A stretch of DNA of 64,000 bases from Ochromonas danica (taxonomy: Eukaryota > Sar > Chrysophyceae > Chromulinales > Chromulinaceae): the NCBI GenBank assembly GCA_015146655.1, contig VKHL01000052.1:1-64000 (forward strand), given 5' to 3'. The notes beneath the pieces are model-generated. The model saw only the letters and a program-made list of their open reading frames with translations. It did no database searches and had not been told where the DNA came from. Below, in pieces: positions 47,701-58,075 of this stretch. The stretch's first letter is position 1, and each line of letters begins with the position of its first letter. Made by a program: the position numbers and the translations under genes.

Positions 47701-47830
47701 TGAGGTGGTGGAGGAGGAGGAGGAGCCTGTGATGAAGAGAGCAAAGCTTAGCTCTGAGATCTTCGCTAACAACAACAACAACAACAACAACAACTCCTCA
47801 GAAGGCTTCCTCTTCAACTTCTCATGTTGA
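44705..47830 (+). CDS. SET/MYND-type protein fused to a 2-oxoglutarate Fe(II) (P4H-type) dioxygenase
   Basis: Intronless, 1041 aa. A MYND-like zinc finger lies at about residues 36-102 (CSYCHRFLRQ; LYCSDTNCAELDWKQGHWLLC), split by a Pro run. A SET-type core end follows: SVMLPASIRATIQHSCCPNA, where xHSCxPN is the SET hallmark, then DEDLTVDLRSD and a post-SET-like CHCLVC. These place the N-terminal 600 residues near SMYD methyltransferases. Residues about 780-1010 form a prolyl-4-hydroxylase-type domain: PLHADQSTHSFTIALND with HxD, YVGGGTYF, and QLHGGDCVLRGTRYI with the second His and the Arg for 2-oxoglutarate. Between and within domains are Gly, Glu, Ser, Thr and Val runs. I do not recall this fusion from well-known families. 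Confidence 0.8.
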   Translation: MKKRLKYQKGEVIQEDFPILLQPSLPRGRKDPFCSYCHRFLRQDLYSPPPPPPPPPPPPPPATTTTTCRGSLTRQCCPLVLYCSDTNCAELDWKQGHWLLCSSSSSSSSSCYKKRKTSKAVKDLLNYLEGTGEEYPVLLLSIHLLGRMISLSLLPKEEEQEEEEGWSTHRLVTAFNTFLTPYEDRTHPPVTTTTTTSTTSGKTVEQEEEVVVEEEEEGRVVVLEETFSLLQVALLSDRLEVFLLSATPPLLLLLPQAISVLQGSLSLTLWQRVVAVAQRAILSLGLSSPYLKEVEGLPRLASQSARRRALVVLEEEVEEAAVYLTSRTLYPPSSTTTTTTTTTTSSSSTTTTTLTEDDRLLYEDRALNILAQAASLANQSNGEGGAGGGGSGSGSRNPFDGCGLVASVMLPASIRATIQHSCCPNAVVELVYKEEQEEEEVGGGGGGGGRKGKVCVQVKAVRDVLPDEDLTVDLRSDSSSSGSRGSGRGSGSAKQCHCLVCRYRLVAGSSASGSEAFFKSLVDEGGLVNSIRAVGGGGGGRLRWWLDRLHTLHTTSSSSSSTSTTTTSAGVGSRIRFLRLWPGHQGSGRGSVRGSGSREGWWSVRVVADALAAERKYTIAALGYAILLETFLTTLLEDQQQQVVEEEEVMVVVEEEEERYWQGWLGEVSLSLGVALFESFLNTSDDERSSSTTTTTTTSSSTSSSYYHYHYLLQGVTYDDLEKIYQLGHWLDPTNTLLSDHVAKAKAFYCPPPTDTSSVVALPLPPYCNPPPPPPTTTTTTTLSLTQLANDIFSTTYAEIDPKVCQWVIKEAEEFADGQWTTSRHYAVPTTDIPVHHIPSITPWFAHFMNTKARLLISQAFFDSKDIEILINDAFVVKYEGGSGSGGGGGGGEEEEEEEDVVNQLRQRSLPLHADQSTHSFTIALNDCMEYVGGGTYFAHLGRSFRTHVGEMVCFRGSQLHGGDCVLRGTRYIIATFLLVREWGVGRISTGGSGGSGGSEVVEEEEEPVMKRAKLSSEIFANNNNNNNNNSSEGFLFNFSC

Positions 47831-48211
47831 TCCCTTCTAGTGAATAGTCTAGAAAACAACAAACATTCATTGCATGGTAGACTACACCTCATAGTAATAG
47901 TAACGTAACGTCAAACACAATAGCTTAGCTTAGTCGTCTAAATTACAAATAAGTTCGTGAATCTGATTATCTCACAAAAGCAAAGCAAAGCAAAGCAAAC
48001 GATAGTGATTGTCACCATCGACTGGAATATGGTATACCATCGGGTATTAGGATGAACTACCGTAACTGATCTCTCTCTGGCTAGAGTCCCATATCCAGCA
48101 GATGGTGAACTGATAATACAAGAGGTAGTTAGTAGTACTACTGTAGTAATAGCAAATCAAGTGATCAACACATTAACATCATCTATCCCAGCATTTACAT
48201 ATTGAGATCTA
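47831..48211. other. intergenic between converging genes
   Basis: 3' sides of the SET-P4H and ankyrin genes. Holds an AAAGC pentamer array at 47975-47999. No gene is seen. Confidence 0.5.
47975..47999. repeat. (AAAGC)n pentanucleotide repeat
   Basis: About five copies in the spacer between converging genes. Confidence 0.8.
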
Positions 48212-51200
48212 TCAAACACCCAGGTCGTGTAGGTTTTCTATAAGGTGTGCCTCATGAGCATCTTCTTCTGCACTTATCAAGTTGTTGTTAGACTCCTTGC
48301 TATTGACTAAAGCTCGTGTGTAGACTTCTTCTGGAGTCTCTCCAAAATCTTCGTATGGATTCTCCCATTGAGAAGCGGTTGTCATTGTGTTGTACCAATA
48401 GACAGAGCCACTAGCTTCGTCGATATAAGGCTGCCATGGTGCTGTGGATGGTGAAAAGGATGGGTCGTCTGTTGGTTCATCAAATGAAGATTCGATTGGA
48501 TTATAACTCTTCGTTTGATTGTCTTTATGACTTGTTTCGTTTGATTGGAAAGGATCTGTCCAAGTAAACGACCCATCTTTCTCATTGTAGAAGATCGGAG
48601 TATTACCAGAGGTTGCATATTCAATCCAGTCTCCACGCCGTTTCAAACGCATAGAAAGCTTTGACTGTAGAACCTTATTCAACTTATTCTCTCGTTCTTC
48701 CTCGTCATTAGTAGGATTTTGCTTTATTGATGTGGTAGCTTGCTCCTGCCATTGTTGTTGAACTTCTTGAGGTATCTCCCATTGTCCAGTGTGGTTTTCA
48801 GAATCATACCAAAGACCTCTATCGGTATAAGGATCATAATAAGCAATCCATTTTCCATACCGCTCCAAACGCATTGTCTTGGCATCTCGTAGTGTGAAAA
48901 GTGAAGGATACATGTGGTTTTTATTGAGAAGTTTAGGTAAAGGAGATACTGTTTCAAGAAGTGAAGTGGGACTCTCTTTTGGTAAATTGTGAATATTCTG
49001 TGCGATATAACGATGACCCTATTATACCCAAAAGACATACACTTCTATTAGAATGTATAATTATCATATAATCAGAATCAGAATAGTCTTACCTCAATGA
49101 CATCCAAGAAGAGAACTGAATCGAAATCAGAGTTTGTACAATAATGCAATAGATATTCAGCTAAAATCTCACGGCATTTATGTTGCTTATTTCGTATAGC
49201 GAGATCCACAGCACGAAGGTTTTGTGCATTAACAATGCGAGGATCTACACCTTGTTGCAACAGAGCCAACAAGCATTCAACTGAACCATTACAAGCTGCA
49301 GCATGCAAAGGGGTATCCCCTCGATAGTCAGCCTTGTATAGATAATCCAAACAGTCATAAGATGAGAGAAGAAAGTTTACACACTTCTCGTTATTGAGTA
49401 GACAGAAAACAAAAAGAGGAGTACGATGCTGTGCATCAACAATAGACATATCTGCACCAAATTTGTAAATTAATTCTAAACAACTCAACTCGCTGACCAT
49501 ATGAGCAGGAGTCATTCCTAAATAAAAGCAAATCATCACTATCTCATCTAGATAAAAGCATACGAAGTATAGGAAGGTACATCACTTACCGTAAGAATTG
49601 CGATGATTAACAATGCTTAACTTCTCCTCAGCATTTGAATAAACTTTGTCCATTTTTGACAAAAGGAGTTCAAGACAAACAGAACTGTTTCCGCAAACAG
49701 CAGCGTTAATAACACAGTCACCGAATATGTCATAGCTGAAAACATGGTGAATATTAACACTCGTATAAAGTTGCAGTAGATAGATTATGATGTTCACATG
49801 TCCGTGAACAGCAGCATAGAAAATAACAAGGCGATTAGAGACATCCAGACTCTCCAATAGAGTAGGATCGTTAGTAATAAGCTCTCGTAGGGTATTCAAG
49901 TCCCCTCGACTAGCTGCAGCATGGGCAGAAGGAAGCTCCCCAGAGGCATCCCCAGCATTATCACCACTTGCAAGACCTCCTACAACTGTTGCAGTAGTCG
50001 TCGCTGTATTATTTACATTAGAAATAGCGGAAGAGCTTGTTGCCTGCTTCGTGCTGGGAATTTTATCTTGGGTATCTTGGGATTTCTTTCGCTGCTCTTT
50101 ACCTCCTTCATCTTCTTCATCGCTACTATCGATATCCATAAAGGTCTTATGACTGGCTGAAACTGACTTATCTTTGACTAATGGTGGTACAAGCTGAGAG
50201 TTAATGCCACCTTCTCCCTTTGTGCTACCCACCATTGATATTCTAAGGGGGAAATTAGTGTTGATCTCATACCCTTCTTGAGTGCTAGGCATTGTTTGGG
50301 CGGGGGCTAGCATATCATACAATGATTGACGTGCTGAAATACCTTTCTTGGCTGCACTACCTTGAGCAGAAGAATTAGCAGGATGAGATTCAGGGAGAAG
50401 ATCATGAGCACTGCTGTTCTGACTGCTTTGCTGACTCTTTTGAAGTTTCTCTTGTTCAAAGTTAGCTCGCATCTTGTTAACACTATTAGAAATGCGCTCT
50501 TGTTTCCTTGCACGAAGTTTATCCTGCAAAGCCTGAGCTTTCTTTTTAGCATCTTGACGAGCAACTGATTTTTTCTCTGACGCGGTTGGGGTAGAATTGG
50601 CTTTAACAGTTGCTTCTATTGTACGTGGTGATGGGGCAATAGCAGATGTGAGACCAGATATAGGTACAGGTACAGGTACAGGTACAGGTACAGGAGCATG
50701 TGTTGGTATAGGAGCAGGCAAGGATGCTGGAGCAGGAAATTGAGGAGAAGGAGCAGAGGTAATAAGAGCTGAAGCAGATCCAGAACGTGGGGTAGCTCGT
50801 AAAGAATGACTTCTTGAACTTGTTTGTGCCATTTTTAACTCCTTTTCTGCTGCTTGTAAATCAGCTGATGCTTTAGTTAATCGATTACCAGCTTCTGTTT
50901 GTCGACTTTCAATCTCTTGAAGACGTACTTGTTCTAATCGAAGCTTCTCTTGGAAAGCTTCTGATTGAGCTAGCATATCTTTTTCATTACTTGCTAATTG
51001 AAGTTCTAATTTACCTTTTTGATCTTCTAAAGATTGTAATCGTAATTGTAGATTTTCAAGATCATTTTGTAAAAGTGATTTATCATTCATTGCTTCAATC
51101 TCTAATACTTTTGATTTCATTGCTTCACGATCAGATTCTAATTGTGTAATTGCATTTTCCATCATTTGTCTTTCTTTTATTAAAGAAGATACAACTTCTT

Positions 51201-52143
51201 CACTTTGTTGTTGTAATATTTGTAATTTATTTGTTAATAATGATTTTTCATCTGTCATTTGTTGTAATGTTAATGAAAACATTTCTTTTTCTTTTTCAAG
51301 TTTATGTTCAGCTTCTTCTTTAGCTTGTAATAACTTTTCTAATAGAACTTGATTTTCTTTTTCAAGAGAAGAAACAGCTAATAATCGTTGTTGTCGTTCA
51401 TATTCTAATTGCATTCTTGATTCTTGTTGTGTTTTTTCAATACGATTGGATAACATTTGATTTTGCATTTTTAAAACTTCTAATGCTGCTAATAATTCTT
51501 GTTTTTCTAAATCAGCAATTTTTTTACTTCCATTCATTCCAGATACTGCAATAGATTCATCAATAAACTTCTTAACACTAAAATTGGATGATAGGAAAGA
51601 AGCAGAATTCATATGAGTTGATGAAGTTTGATTAGAATAAGGATAAGGTGCAATAAAGGATGGTTTATCAGAAGAAGATGAAGGTAGTTTTCCTATCTTA
51701 TCTAATCCTATTATTACCTCTCCTCCTGTTCGTTCTTCTTCTTGTTCTTCTCTATCATCTCGTTCTTGTTGACGTAGAGGGGATAAAGTTGTGTTATTCG
51801 ATGACGGTGACAGAACTTTCTCAGCTTCTAGAAGCTTACACTGTGCTAAAGTCTCTTCTAATTCCATATCTTCAACAGACGTTTTCACAGGGTTTTCTGT
51901 GAAAAGTGATGAAGAGTTTGTTTGTTTTGAAGGTGGGGGAAGGGACGAAGCAAATAGAGTGGTTGTACTATTTCCATGATTATTATTGTTATTTATTGAT
52001 AAGGCAATCTCACTACGATTACGATCTTTTATACCACCTTGTCCTGATTCAAGTTGTGAGAATACTTGTTTACCTGCACGACCTATTGTAGAAGCCATGA
52101 CAATAATACTCAATAATCCCACTGTATGAGAATCATCAATCAT
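48212..52143 (-). CDS. coiled-coil, ankyrin-repeat and WW-domain protein
   Basis: Three exons, 52143-49590, 49517-49093 and 49018-48212, 1261 aa; introns of 72 and 74 bp are GT-AG with frames kept. An in-frame Met at 52098 (MASTIGRAGKQ) is an alternative start. Residues about 190-430 are a long coiled coil rich in Gln, Glu and Leu. A Pro/Ala/Val linker has a VPVPVPVPVP run. From about 720, ankyrin repeats follow, running across the first intron (LFVFCLLNNEKCVNFLLSSY; YRGDTPLHAAACNGSVECLL). The last 230 residues hold three WW-like units (WIAYYDPYTDRGLWYDSE; WIEYATSGNTPIFYNEKDG; WQPYIDEASGSVYWYNTMT). All parts bind proteins, so a scaffold is likely. The partner is unknown. Confidence 0.85.
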
Positions 52144-52311
52144 TTCACCATTCCTGGCAAAACCGTAACTCTAGAAGTCTAGAAATTTAGACTCCCTAGA
52201 CTCCCAACCTATTAAGTTAATGGTTTGTGGTAACGGGCCTTTTTCGTTTCCCTTGTCATGACATTATTTACCTGAAAGGTTGTCTTGTCAAAGAGAGAAA
52301 AATCATCCAAA
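52144..52311. promoter_or_regulatory. short divergent promoter, ankyrin gene / IFT57
   Basis: Only 168 bp separate the two start codons, so both transcripts must be driven from the same small region. A short CTAGA repeat (CTAGAAGTCTAGAAAT) is near 52170. Confidence 0.5.
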
Positions 52312-53869
52312 ATGGAAGATGAAGATCAAGGACGTAGTGGCAAGGGTGAAGTAGCAGTAACTTCTGAAAATGCTATGGTAATTGTGTTAATAATCATATT
52401 ACATCTATTTATTGTTTTTGTTTGTTTTTTGATTTTTTTTACTTACTTAATTTGGATTTGTTTTTTCTCTATTTCTTTATTTAGGGTCCAATCTTTATAA
52501 TGTGGGAAAATAGTCTTGAGAAGTTAAAGATTCTTAATTATGAAATAGACTATTGTAAGAAACTGAATAAACGACCTTTCAGTCGTATCCACTTCGCTCT
52601 ACCAGGTAGTAATGCAGGACATCAATTCGATGACTTCACTTCAATCTGCTCTTGGTTAGTTCCTATTATCACAGGAGATAATAATGCCTTGAAATCTGAG
52701 CAATTTGAAGATCCAAATACAAAACTCAATAAGCTCATGTTAGTCTTACGTAATTTGGATTTTCGTGGTTCTTTCCCAGCACAGAAACTACGAACACCTT
52801 ATGGTGAACCAGTCTGCTTAGTCTTAGAGTTCCTTACTGATAAAGCCTTAACTGCTAGAGGCTTTCAATTCTTACCCCCACAATATCCAGCGATGGATGA
52901 GGTAAGACTGACTGACTGACTGACTGACTGACCGACTCTCTTTAATCGTTCATAACAATCATTAATCTTTGAATATGAATGACATATTATTGGGGTTGTG
53001 ATAGGTGGAACAAGTTCAAGGTGATGATGATGAAGATGAGGATGTTATAGAAGATGAAGTGGGTGGAGTTGGAGCGGATGAAGAATTGCTCTATGAGGAG
53101 ACTTCACGTGTGGAAGCCTTAGACAACTCTATTCTCAACATCTTACAACCTCAAATTGATCCATTAGAATGGAAGACAGAGTTAGAGAGAGTAGGCCCTA
53201 AGCTCACTACTGCGGTAGTGACCGTTGGTAATGAGTGGAGAGCTCATGTTGATCAAAGTGGTCGTGGTAAAGAGCAAATTAGCAAGTTAATGGGTGCCAA
53301 TAAGAACGACTTACAATCTCTTAGCAAGCAAGTTACAGAAGAATTAAATCAGATGCGCATGAAGGAGAAGTATCTCAATAATCAATACAATACCATCTGT
53401 CTAGAGTTTATTGAGGTAGGATGACATCAATTTAGTTCTAGACAGGGTCGATTCAATATGACTAACCTGCATTTTCATTGTCGTTGTTAAATAGGTCAAA
53501 CATAAGTTGGAAGAATTGGAGAAGAAAAGTTCTGCCACGAATGAAGTTGTTAGCAAGCTTACAGGGGAACTAGCTGAAGTATCAGAACGTTTGGAAGATC
53601 TTAAGGAGTCCTTTGAATCCAAAGACTCTGGTATGAATGATACTTCTCCTTTGGTGAAAATCAAGGCTGCTTTGCAGCAATTGAAAGAAGAGATTCATAC
53701 CTATGATATGCGTATTGGCGTGGTTTCGAATACTCTCTTAGCTGCTCGTATAGGTGATCATTCCCGTACACGGCTTAAGGCCATGTTAGCAGCAAAACGA
53801 CGATCAAATAAACGTCGTGGTGGAGGAAGAGGAAGTGACGAACAGTCTGTAGGTTCAGATGATGCATGA
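52312..53869 (+). CDS. IFT57: intraflagellar transport protein 57
   Basis: Four exons, 52312-52377, 52485-52901, 53005-53415 and 53495-53869, 422 aa, near the usual IFT57 length. Introns of 107, 103 and 79 bp are GT-AG in phase 0. The N-terminal half is the calponin-homology-like domain: LEKLKILNYEIDYCKKLNKR, FDDFTSICSWLV, and RTPYGEPVCLVLEFLTDKAL. The C-terminal half is an acidic linker (DDDEDEDVIEDEVGG) and a coiled coil from DPLEWKTELERVGPKL to the end. The tail is basic, with a Gly/Arg run. IFT57 is part of the IFT-B complex that moves cargo along flagella, so the organism makes a flagellum at some stage. Confidence 0.95.
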
Positions 53870-54102
53870 TCGAAAGTTGCTAATATTCATCTGAAGAGAA
53901 GGCTGTGGTAGACGTTTTTGTGTTGTAAAGTGAGTAATAAAACCAATTTGCCGTATACAAGCATAGTACTGCAGTGTGGTTATCATCGTTGGTAGATATT
54001 ATGTCTAATACTCGCACATGGCATTTTAGATAATAGATTTAGCAGTCGAATTCGCAGTTCTAGAGTAGGCAGGAAAATACAATGTGAAAAGACAAAAAGC
54101 TT

Positions 54103-54200
54103 CTCTCCGACTGGGAATCGAACCCAGATCTCCCGCGCTCAGTGAGGAGCGAGGCGCGCCGTTTGACAGGCGGGTATACTGACCACTATACTATCGGAGA
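54103..54200 (-). tRNA. tRNA-Asp (anticodon GTC) with intron
   Basis: On the minus strand, acceptor TCTCCGA pairs with TCGGAGA and the discriminator is G, as for tRNA-Asp. The D arm is the common Asp form (TAGTATAGTGGTCAGTAT). Anticodon stem CCCGC/GCGGG encloses the loop with GTC. About 26 nt lie between positions 37 and 38, where eukaryotic tRNA introns sit. T arm CTGGG/CCCAG is perfect. Removing the insert leaves 72 nt. The 3' boundary could be off by one or two bases. Confidence 0.85.
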
Positions 54201-54295
54201 TTTCACATGTTTTACCACAGCTTACACAGCAATATAAGCATAGTTTAACTATTGCGGAAGGGGGAAAATGATCAGATGATATCGATAAGGGTGAA

Positions 54296-55609
54296 ATGAA
54301 TATTATAGCATTTTCTTTAGGCTTTCTCTTTATTCTAAGTGGTGTCTATCCTGCTATTAGCTCTTCTATTCACTGTCCTTGCTCCTCTAAATCACGTGAG
54401 CATTATTATTTCCCTATCATTGATAACAACAACTCCCAGCACCAGCCACAACAAAAGCAAGCAGGCACAGTCTGTGTCATAGTTAAAGGTGATACTACCG
54501 GTGTTAGGGGTAGTAGTAGTAGTAGTGGTGTTGATGGTGGTGGTTACCCGCCCTGGCTTCTCTCCCTTAACACCACCACCTCCTCCTCCTCCGCTGACAG
54601 TGGGACTGCCTACAATCTCCTCTTCTTTGATGATCTACCATCTCATTATGAAGATCTTTGTATGATAGTAGTTGACTTTGATGACAAGTCATTCGATGAT
54701 ATTCTTCAACAGCCACGTGTTCTCTGTCCTAGTCAATGCCACCCAGTCCCTCACCTTCACCTCTACCGCACAGTTCTCAACCTCTCTGTTAGCACAACAA
54801 GTGAAGGGGAAGGGGGTCTGACAGCACTACCTCGCCATCATCAAGGACTAGCACTGACCTGTTCTCTCACCTTGTCGATGGCTCTTTCTCTCTTTACCAC
54901 CACCTCCTCCTCCTCCTCCTCCTCCTCCACTACTACCACTACTACTACCACCCAGCCATCACTAGACCAACAGCAGCAACAGTCACAGCAGCAGATGAGG
55001 AAGAAGATGACCAAGAAGTCCTCCTCCTCCTCCTATGCCTGGCCAATCTTTCTGTTTCAAATCTTAATAGAAAGACGTATGCAGGAATGTTACGAGGAAT
55101 GGATATTGAATACCTTAGCAACAACAAAGCAAAGTGGTAGTGGTAGTAGTCGAGGTAGTGGTAGAGGTAGTGGTGTTATTCCTACCATTCCTCGTCGTAA
55201 GATTGCTGGTTTAGTCATCTGGATAGGAAACATGAAGAATTATGATCTTATGGAAGCACAAGAGAAGAGTTTAACAGGTCTACCTTTTCATGATTATTAT
55301 ACCCCATCCTCCTCCTCCTCCTTCTCCCCCTCTACCAACAAGGATGAAGCAGTAGCAGTGTTAGGATGGGCAGCATCTGATACTCTCTATCCATGTCATA
55401 GTAATCATACACGATGTTCTGGTAGTAATAAGAAATATCTTGGTATGTTACCTAAATCAGATATTAACTTTATGTCAATTGGTTGGGGATGTGCACAAAG
55501 ACGTCCATTACGTTCTTTAGCACATATATTATACTTATTTGATCCATCTTATATTGTCTTATTAGATGATGATACTTTCTTTAATTATCCATTATTTAAT
55601 AAACGATGG

Positions 55610-55676
<67 letters not shown>

Positions 55677-57005
55677 GTAATAATGATAATTCACTATTAA
55701 AGAATATGACTTTATATCCTCTTTATTTAGGTGAAGCAATAGGTAAATTAGGAGATGAAGGACATGTTTCTAAATTAGGATTTTTTGTTGGTGGTTCAGG
55801 ATATATTTTAGGATCAAATATTATTAATAGACTTGTTTCATATGAAATAGCAAGTTTTGGTTATGAAGATAAGGTATGGAAAAATGGCAATAATGGTAAT
55901 AATGGCAATAATGGCAATATTGGCAATAATGGCAATAATGGTAATAATGGTCATAATGGTCATAAGATGAAGAAGTTATCCTATCAAGAAGTTAATGAAT
56001 TAATACAAGATGATGAATATCGTAGTAAAAAACAAATTTATTATTTAAATCTTTTAGGAGAAGGAATAAGTTTAACAAAACGATATTGTAAGACAATTGA
56101 AAGTAATAATCATCATAATCATAATAATAGTTATAGTTATAGTTATAGTCATGATGGTAGTACTTCATCATGTATTATGATGGAAGGTTATAACAACAAG
56201 ATTAACAATAACAATAACAACGACTCTACTGTTGTAGTACCTATTGCAGTACGATTAATTGATTTTTGTGTTAATATGATGGCGAATGAATATACTTGTC
56301 AACACAGGTAATGTCAACCACACAATGCCCTTCATGTATATGTAACCCCTCCCTAACCCCTCCCCTACCCCCTCCCCTACCCCCTTCCCTTCCCTCTCCA
56401 CTTCGTACCCTCCCCTACCCTATCCTACCCTACCCTACCCTACCCTATCCTATCCTACCCTACCCTACCCTACCCTATCCTATCCAACCCTACCCTACCC
56501 TACCCTCTCCACTTCGTACCCTACCCTATCCTACCCTATCCTTCCCTACCCTCCCCTCCCCTCCCCTACCTTATCACGTACCTCCCCTCTCCTATCCTAC
56601 CCTACTCCCTACTCTACGCTTCCCCATCTTTCCCTGCCCTGCCCTGCCCTGCCCTCCCCTCCCCTCTCTCACTGTCTTTCTTTTCCTTTGTTTCCTTGTT
56701 CTTTGTATAGTGACCATTCTCTAGGTCGATGCTTGATTTATGGTGCGAAAGCGCAACCATTACCTATTCCTTGTCATGAAGAAATCTCTAATCCTCAGAA
56801 TAATTTGAAAGGAATGTGTTTTATGACTCCACATTGTGATCCTAAACAACATATTACTTGTCATCGCTATATGACTAAACTATCTTCTAATGGAGGATTA
56901 ACAACAATGAGAACAAGTCGTTCACGTGGACATTATAAACATTACTCTTCTATTATTCTTACTACGAATAATAATAGTAATAACCATGCTGATACTTTTC
57001 TATGA
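54296..57005 (+). CDS. GT31-like (beta-1,3-glycosyltransferase/fringe-type) glycosyltransferase
   Basis: Two exons, 54296-56307 and 56711-57005, 768 aa. The 403-bp intron is CCCTA-rich; donor CAG|GTAATG, acceptor TATAG|TGACC, phase 2. The N-terminus is a signal peptide or anchor (FSLGFLFILSGVYPAIS), placing it in the secretory path. The core has WGCAQRRPLRS, YIVLLDDDTFFNY with the DDD metal/sugar-nucleotide motif, and GFFVGGSGYILGS, the pattern of fringe and core-1 transferases. Ser/Thr and Gln runs precede the core. An Asn run of over 20 residues falls just after the DDD motif, and an NGN repeat follows the GGSGY motif. The exon 2 tail is Cys-rich. Sugar and acceptor are unknown. Confidence 0.75.
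55612..55675 (+). repeat. (AAT)n coding microsatellite (poly-Asn)
   Basis: An AAT array encodes more than 20 Asn within the catalytic region of the glycosyltransferase, a likely source of length variation between alleles. Confidence 0.85.
56342..56660. repeat. CCCTA/CCTAT pentamer array in an intron
   Basis: Pyrimidine-rich array of CCCTA, CCTAT, CCCCT and CCCTG units fills the glycosyltransferase intron. The cleanest part is about 56405-56540, with an inner duplication around a CTCCACTTCGTACCC motif (56396 and 56508). Read on the other strand, the core unit is TAGGG. Confidence 0.85.
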
Positions 57006-57800
57006 GAGCTATTTGGATGAGAGAGAGAGAGAGAGAGAAAGAGAGATAATGCTCTCTTGATCAACACATGCAGAGGAGTCGTGCCATGTCCAATCAGACG
57101 ACTCAGCTGCTTGCCATCTTCAAACAAACCTCCCTGACAGGCACCTCCATCACAGTTCGCTATCAGATCATTGGGTGTGGTAGCTTTCAGTTTGAAGAAA
57201 ATGATGTTGACAACTAACTATCTCATTCACTTTCTTGGCCATCATCCCCTTTTACTAGTTAAAGTCTATCTTCATATAGTGATACAGTAGATATAGTAAC
57301 ATTATCTTATACATAACTGTTATATAACCAAGCATTAAAGTCTACATGTTATAGCCTACAGGTTATATAGTTAGCTTACTGTAAGGACACAGACTGTTAT
57401 GTGTATACAGTGTACTGTAGAGTGTGTGTAGTGTAAGCCACTTGTATCCTTTGGATGTGAAGCGGCAGAATTGATTACATCACGTTCCATAGAATGCTTT
57501 GACAATAAATTGACAATAATTTCTAAAATTTGTCTCTTATAAAAACACGCCATGCCATGCCATCTTGTAGAGAATTAAATAAAATAGTTAACCATTTGCT
57601 TCTTTATGCACGAAGAAAACTGCAAACTTGCTAGACCATGTGAGGCTGCTCTCTGCTACTGTATGAAACTCATCAGTTTGATCAACAGAGGGGTTAACTT
57701 GAAGTACGGGCGAAGCTTCCACGGAATATTCCATGGAAACCCTAAGAGAAGTGTGCTGTGCGGGTGGCCCTGTCTGTCGTTGTCGTTGTCGTTGTCGTTG
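57006..57800. other. intergenic
   Basis: 3' region of the glycosyltransferase gene, then AT-rich sequence with TATA-like and GTGT patches. It has a GA run at about 57018-57046. No gene is supported. Confidence 0.5.
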
Positions 57801-58055
57801 CTGTTGTTGTTGTTTGTCTCGGTCAACAACTATCACAACTATCATAACAAAACTAAAGTGTATTATCATTAGTATTAGTATTATTATTATTATTATTATT
57901 GTCTTGATCACTATATACTGATTTAGTAGTAGTCTGTTGTTGTTTGTCTCAATTACCATCACAACAATTATCACAATAAAACAGACGGACTGTATTATTA
58001 GTATTAGTATTAGTAGTATTATTGTCTTGCTTACTACAGTCTGATTTACTACTAG
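57801..58055. repeat. diverged tandem duplication of about 125 bp
   Basis: Two copies, 57801-57930 and 57934-58055, share the order TTGTTTGTCTC, TATCACAA, ATTAGTATTAGTA, ATTGTCTTG, CTGATTTA. They differ at many bases. The second copy ends 20 bp before the ATG of the next gene. Confidence 0.65.
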
Positions 58056-58075
58056 CAACAACAACAACAACTAGA

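Noticed and set aside
56296-56724. Pro-Tyr-Leu repeat open frame
   Set aside because: It is the CCCTA array of an intron read as protein.
57588-58070. Ile/Val-rich minus-strand frame
   Set aside because: It reads through the AAT-rich tandem duplication and has only low-complexity content.
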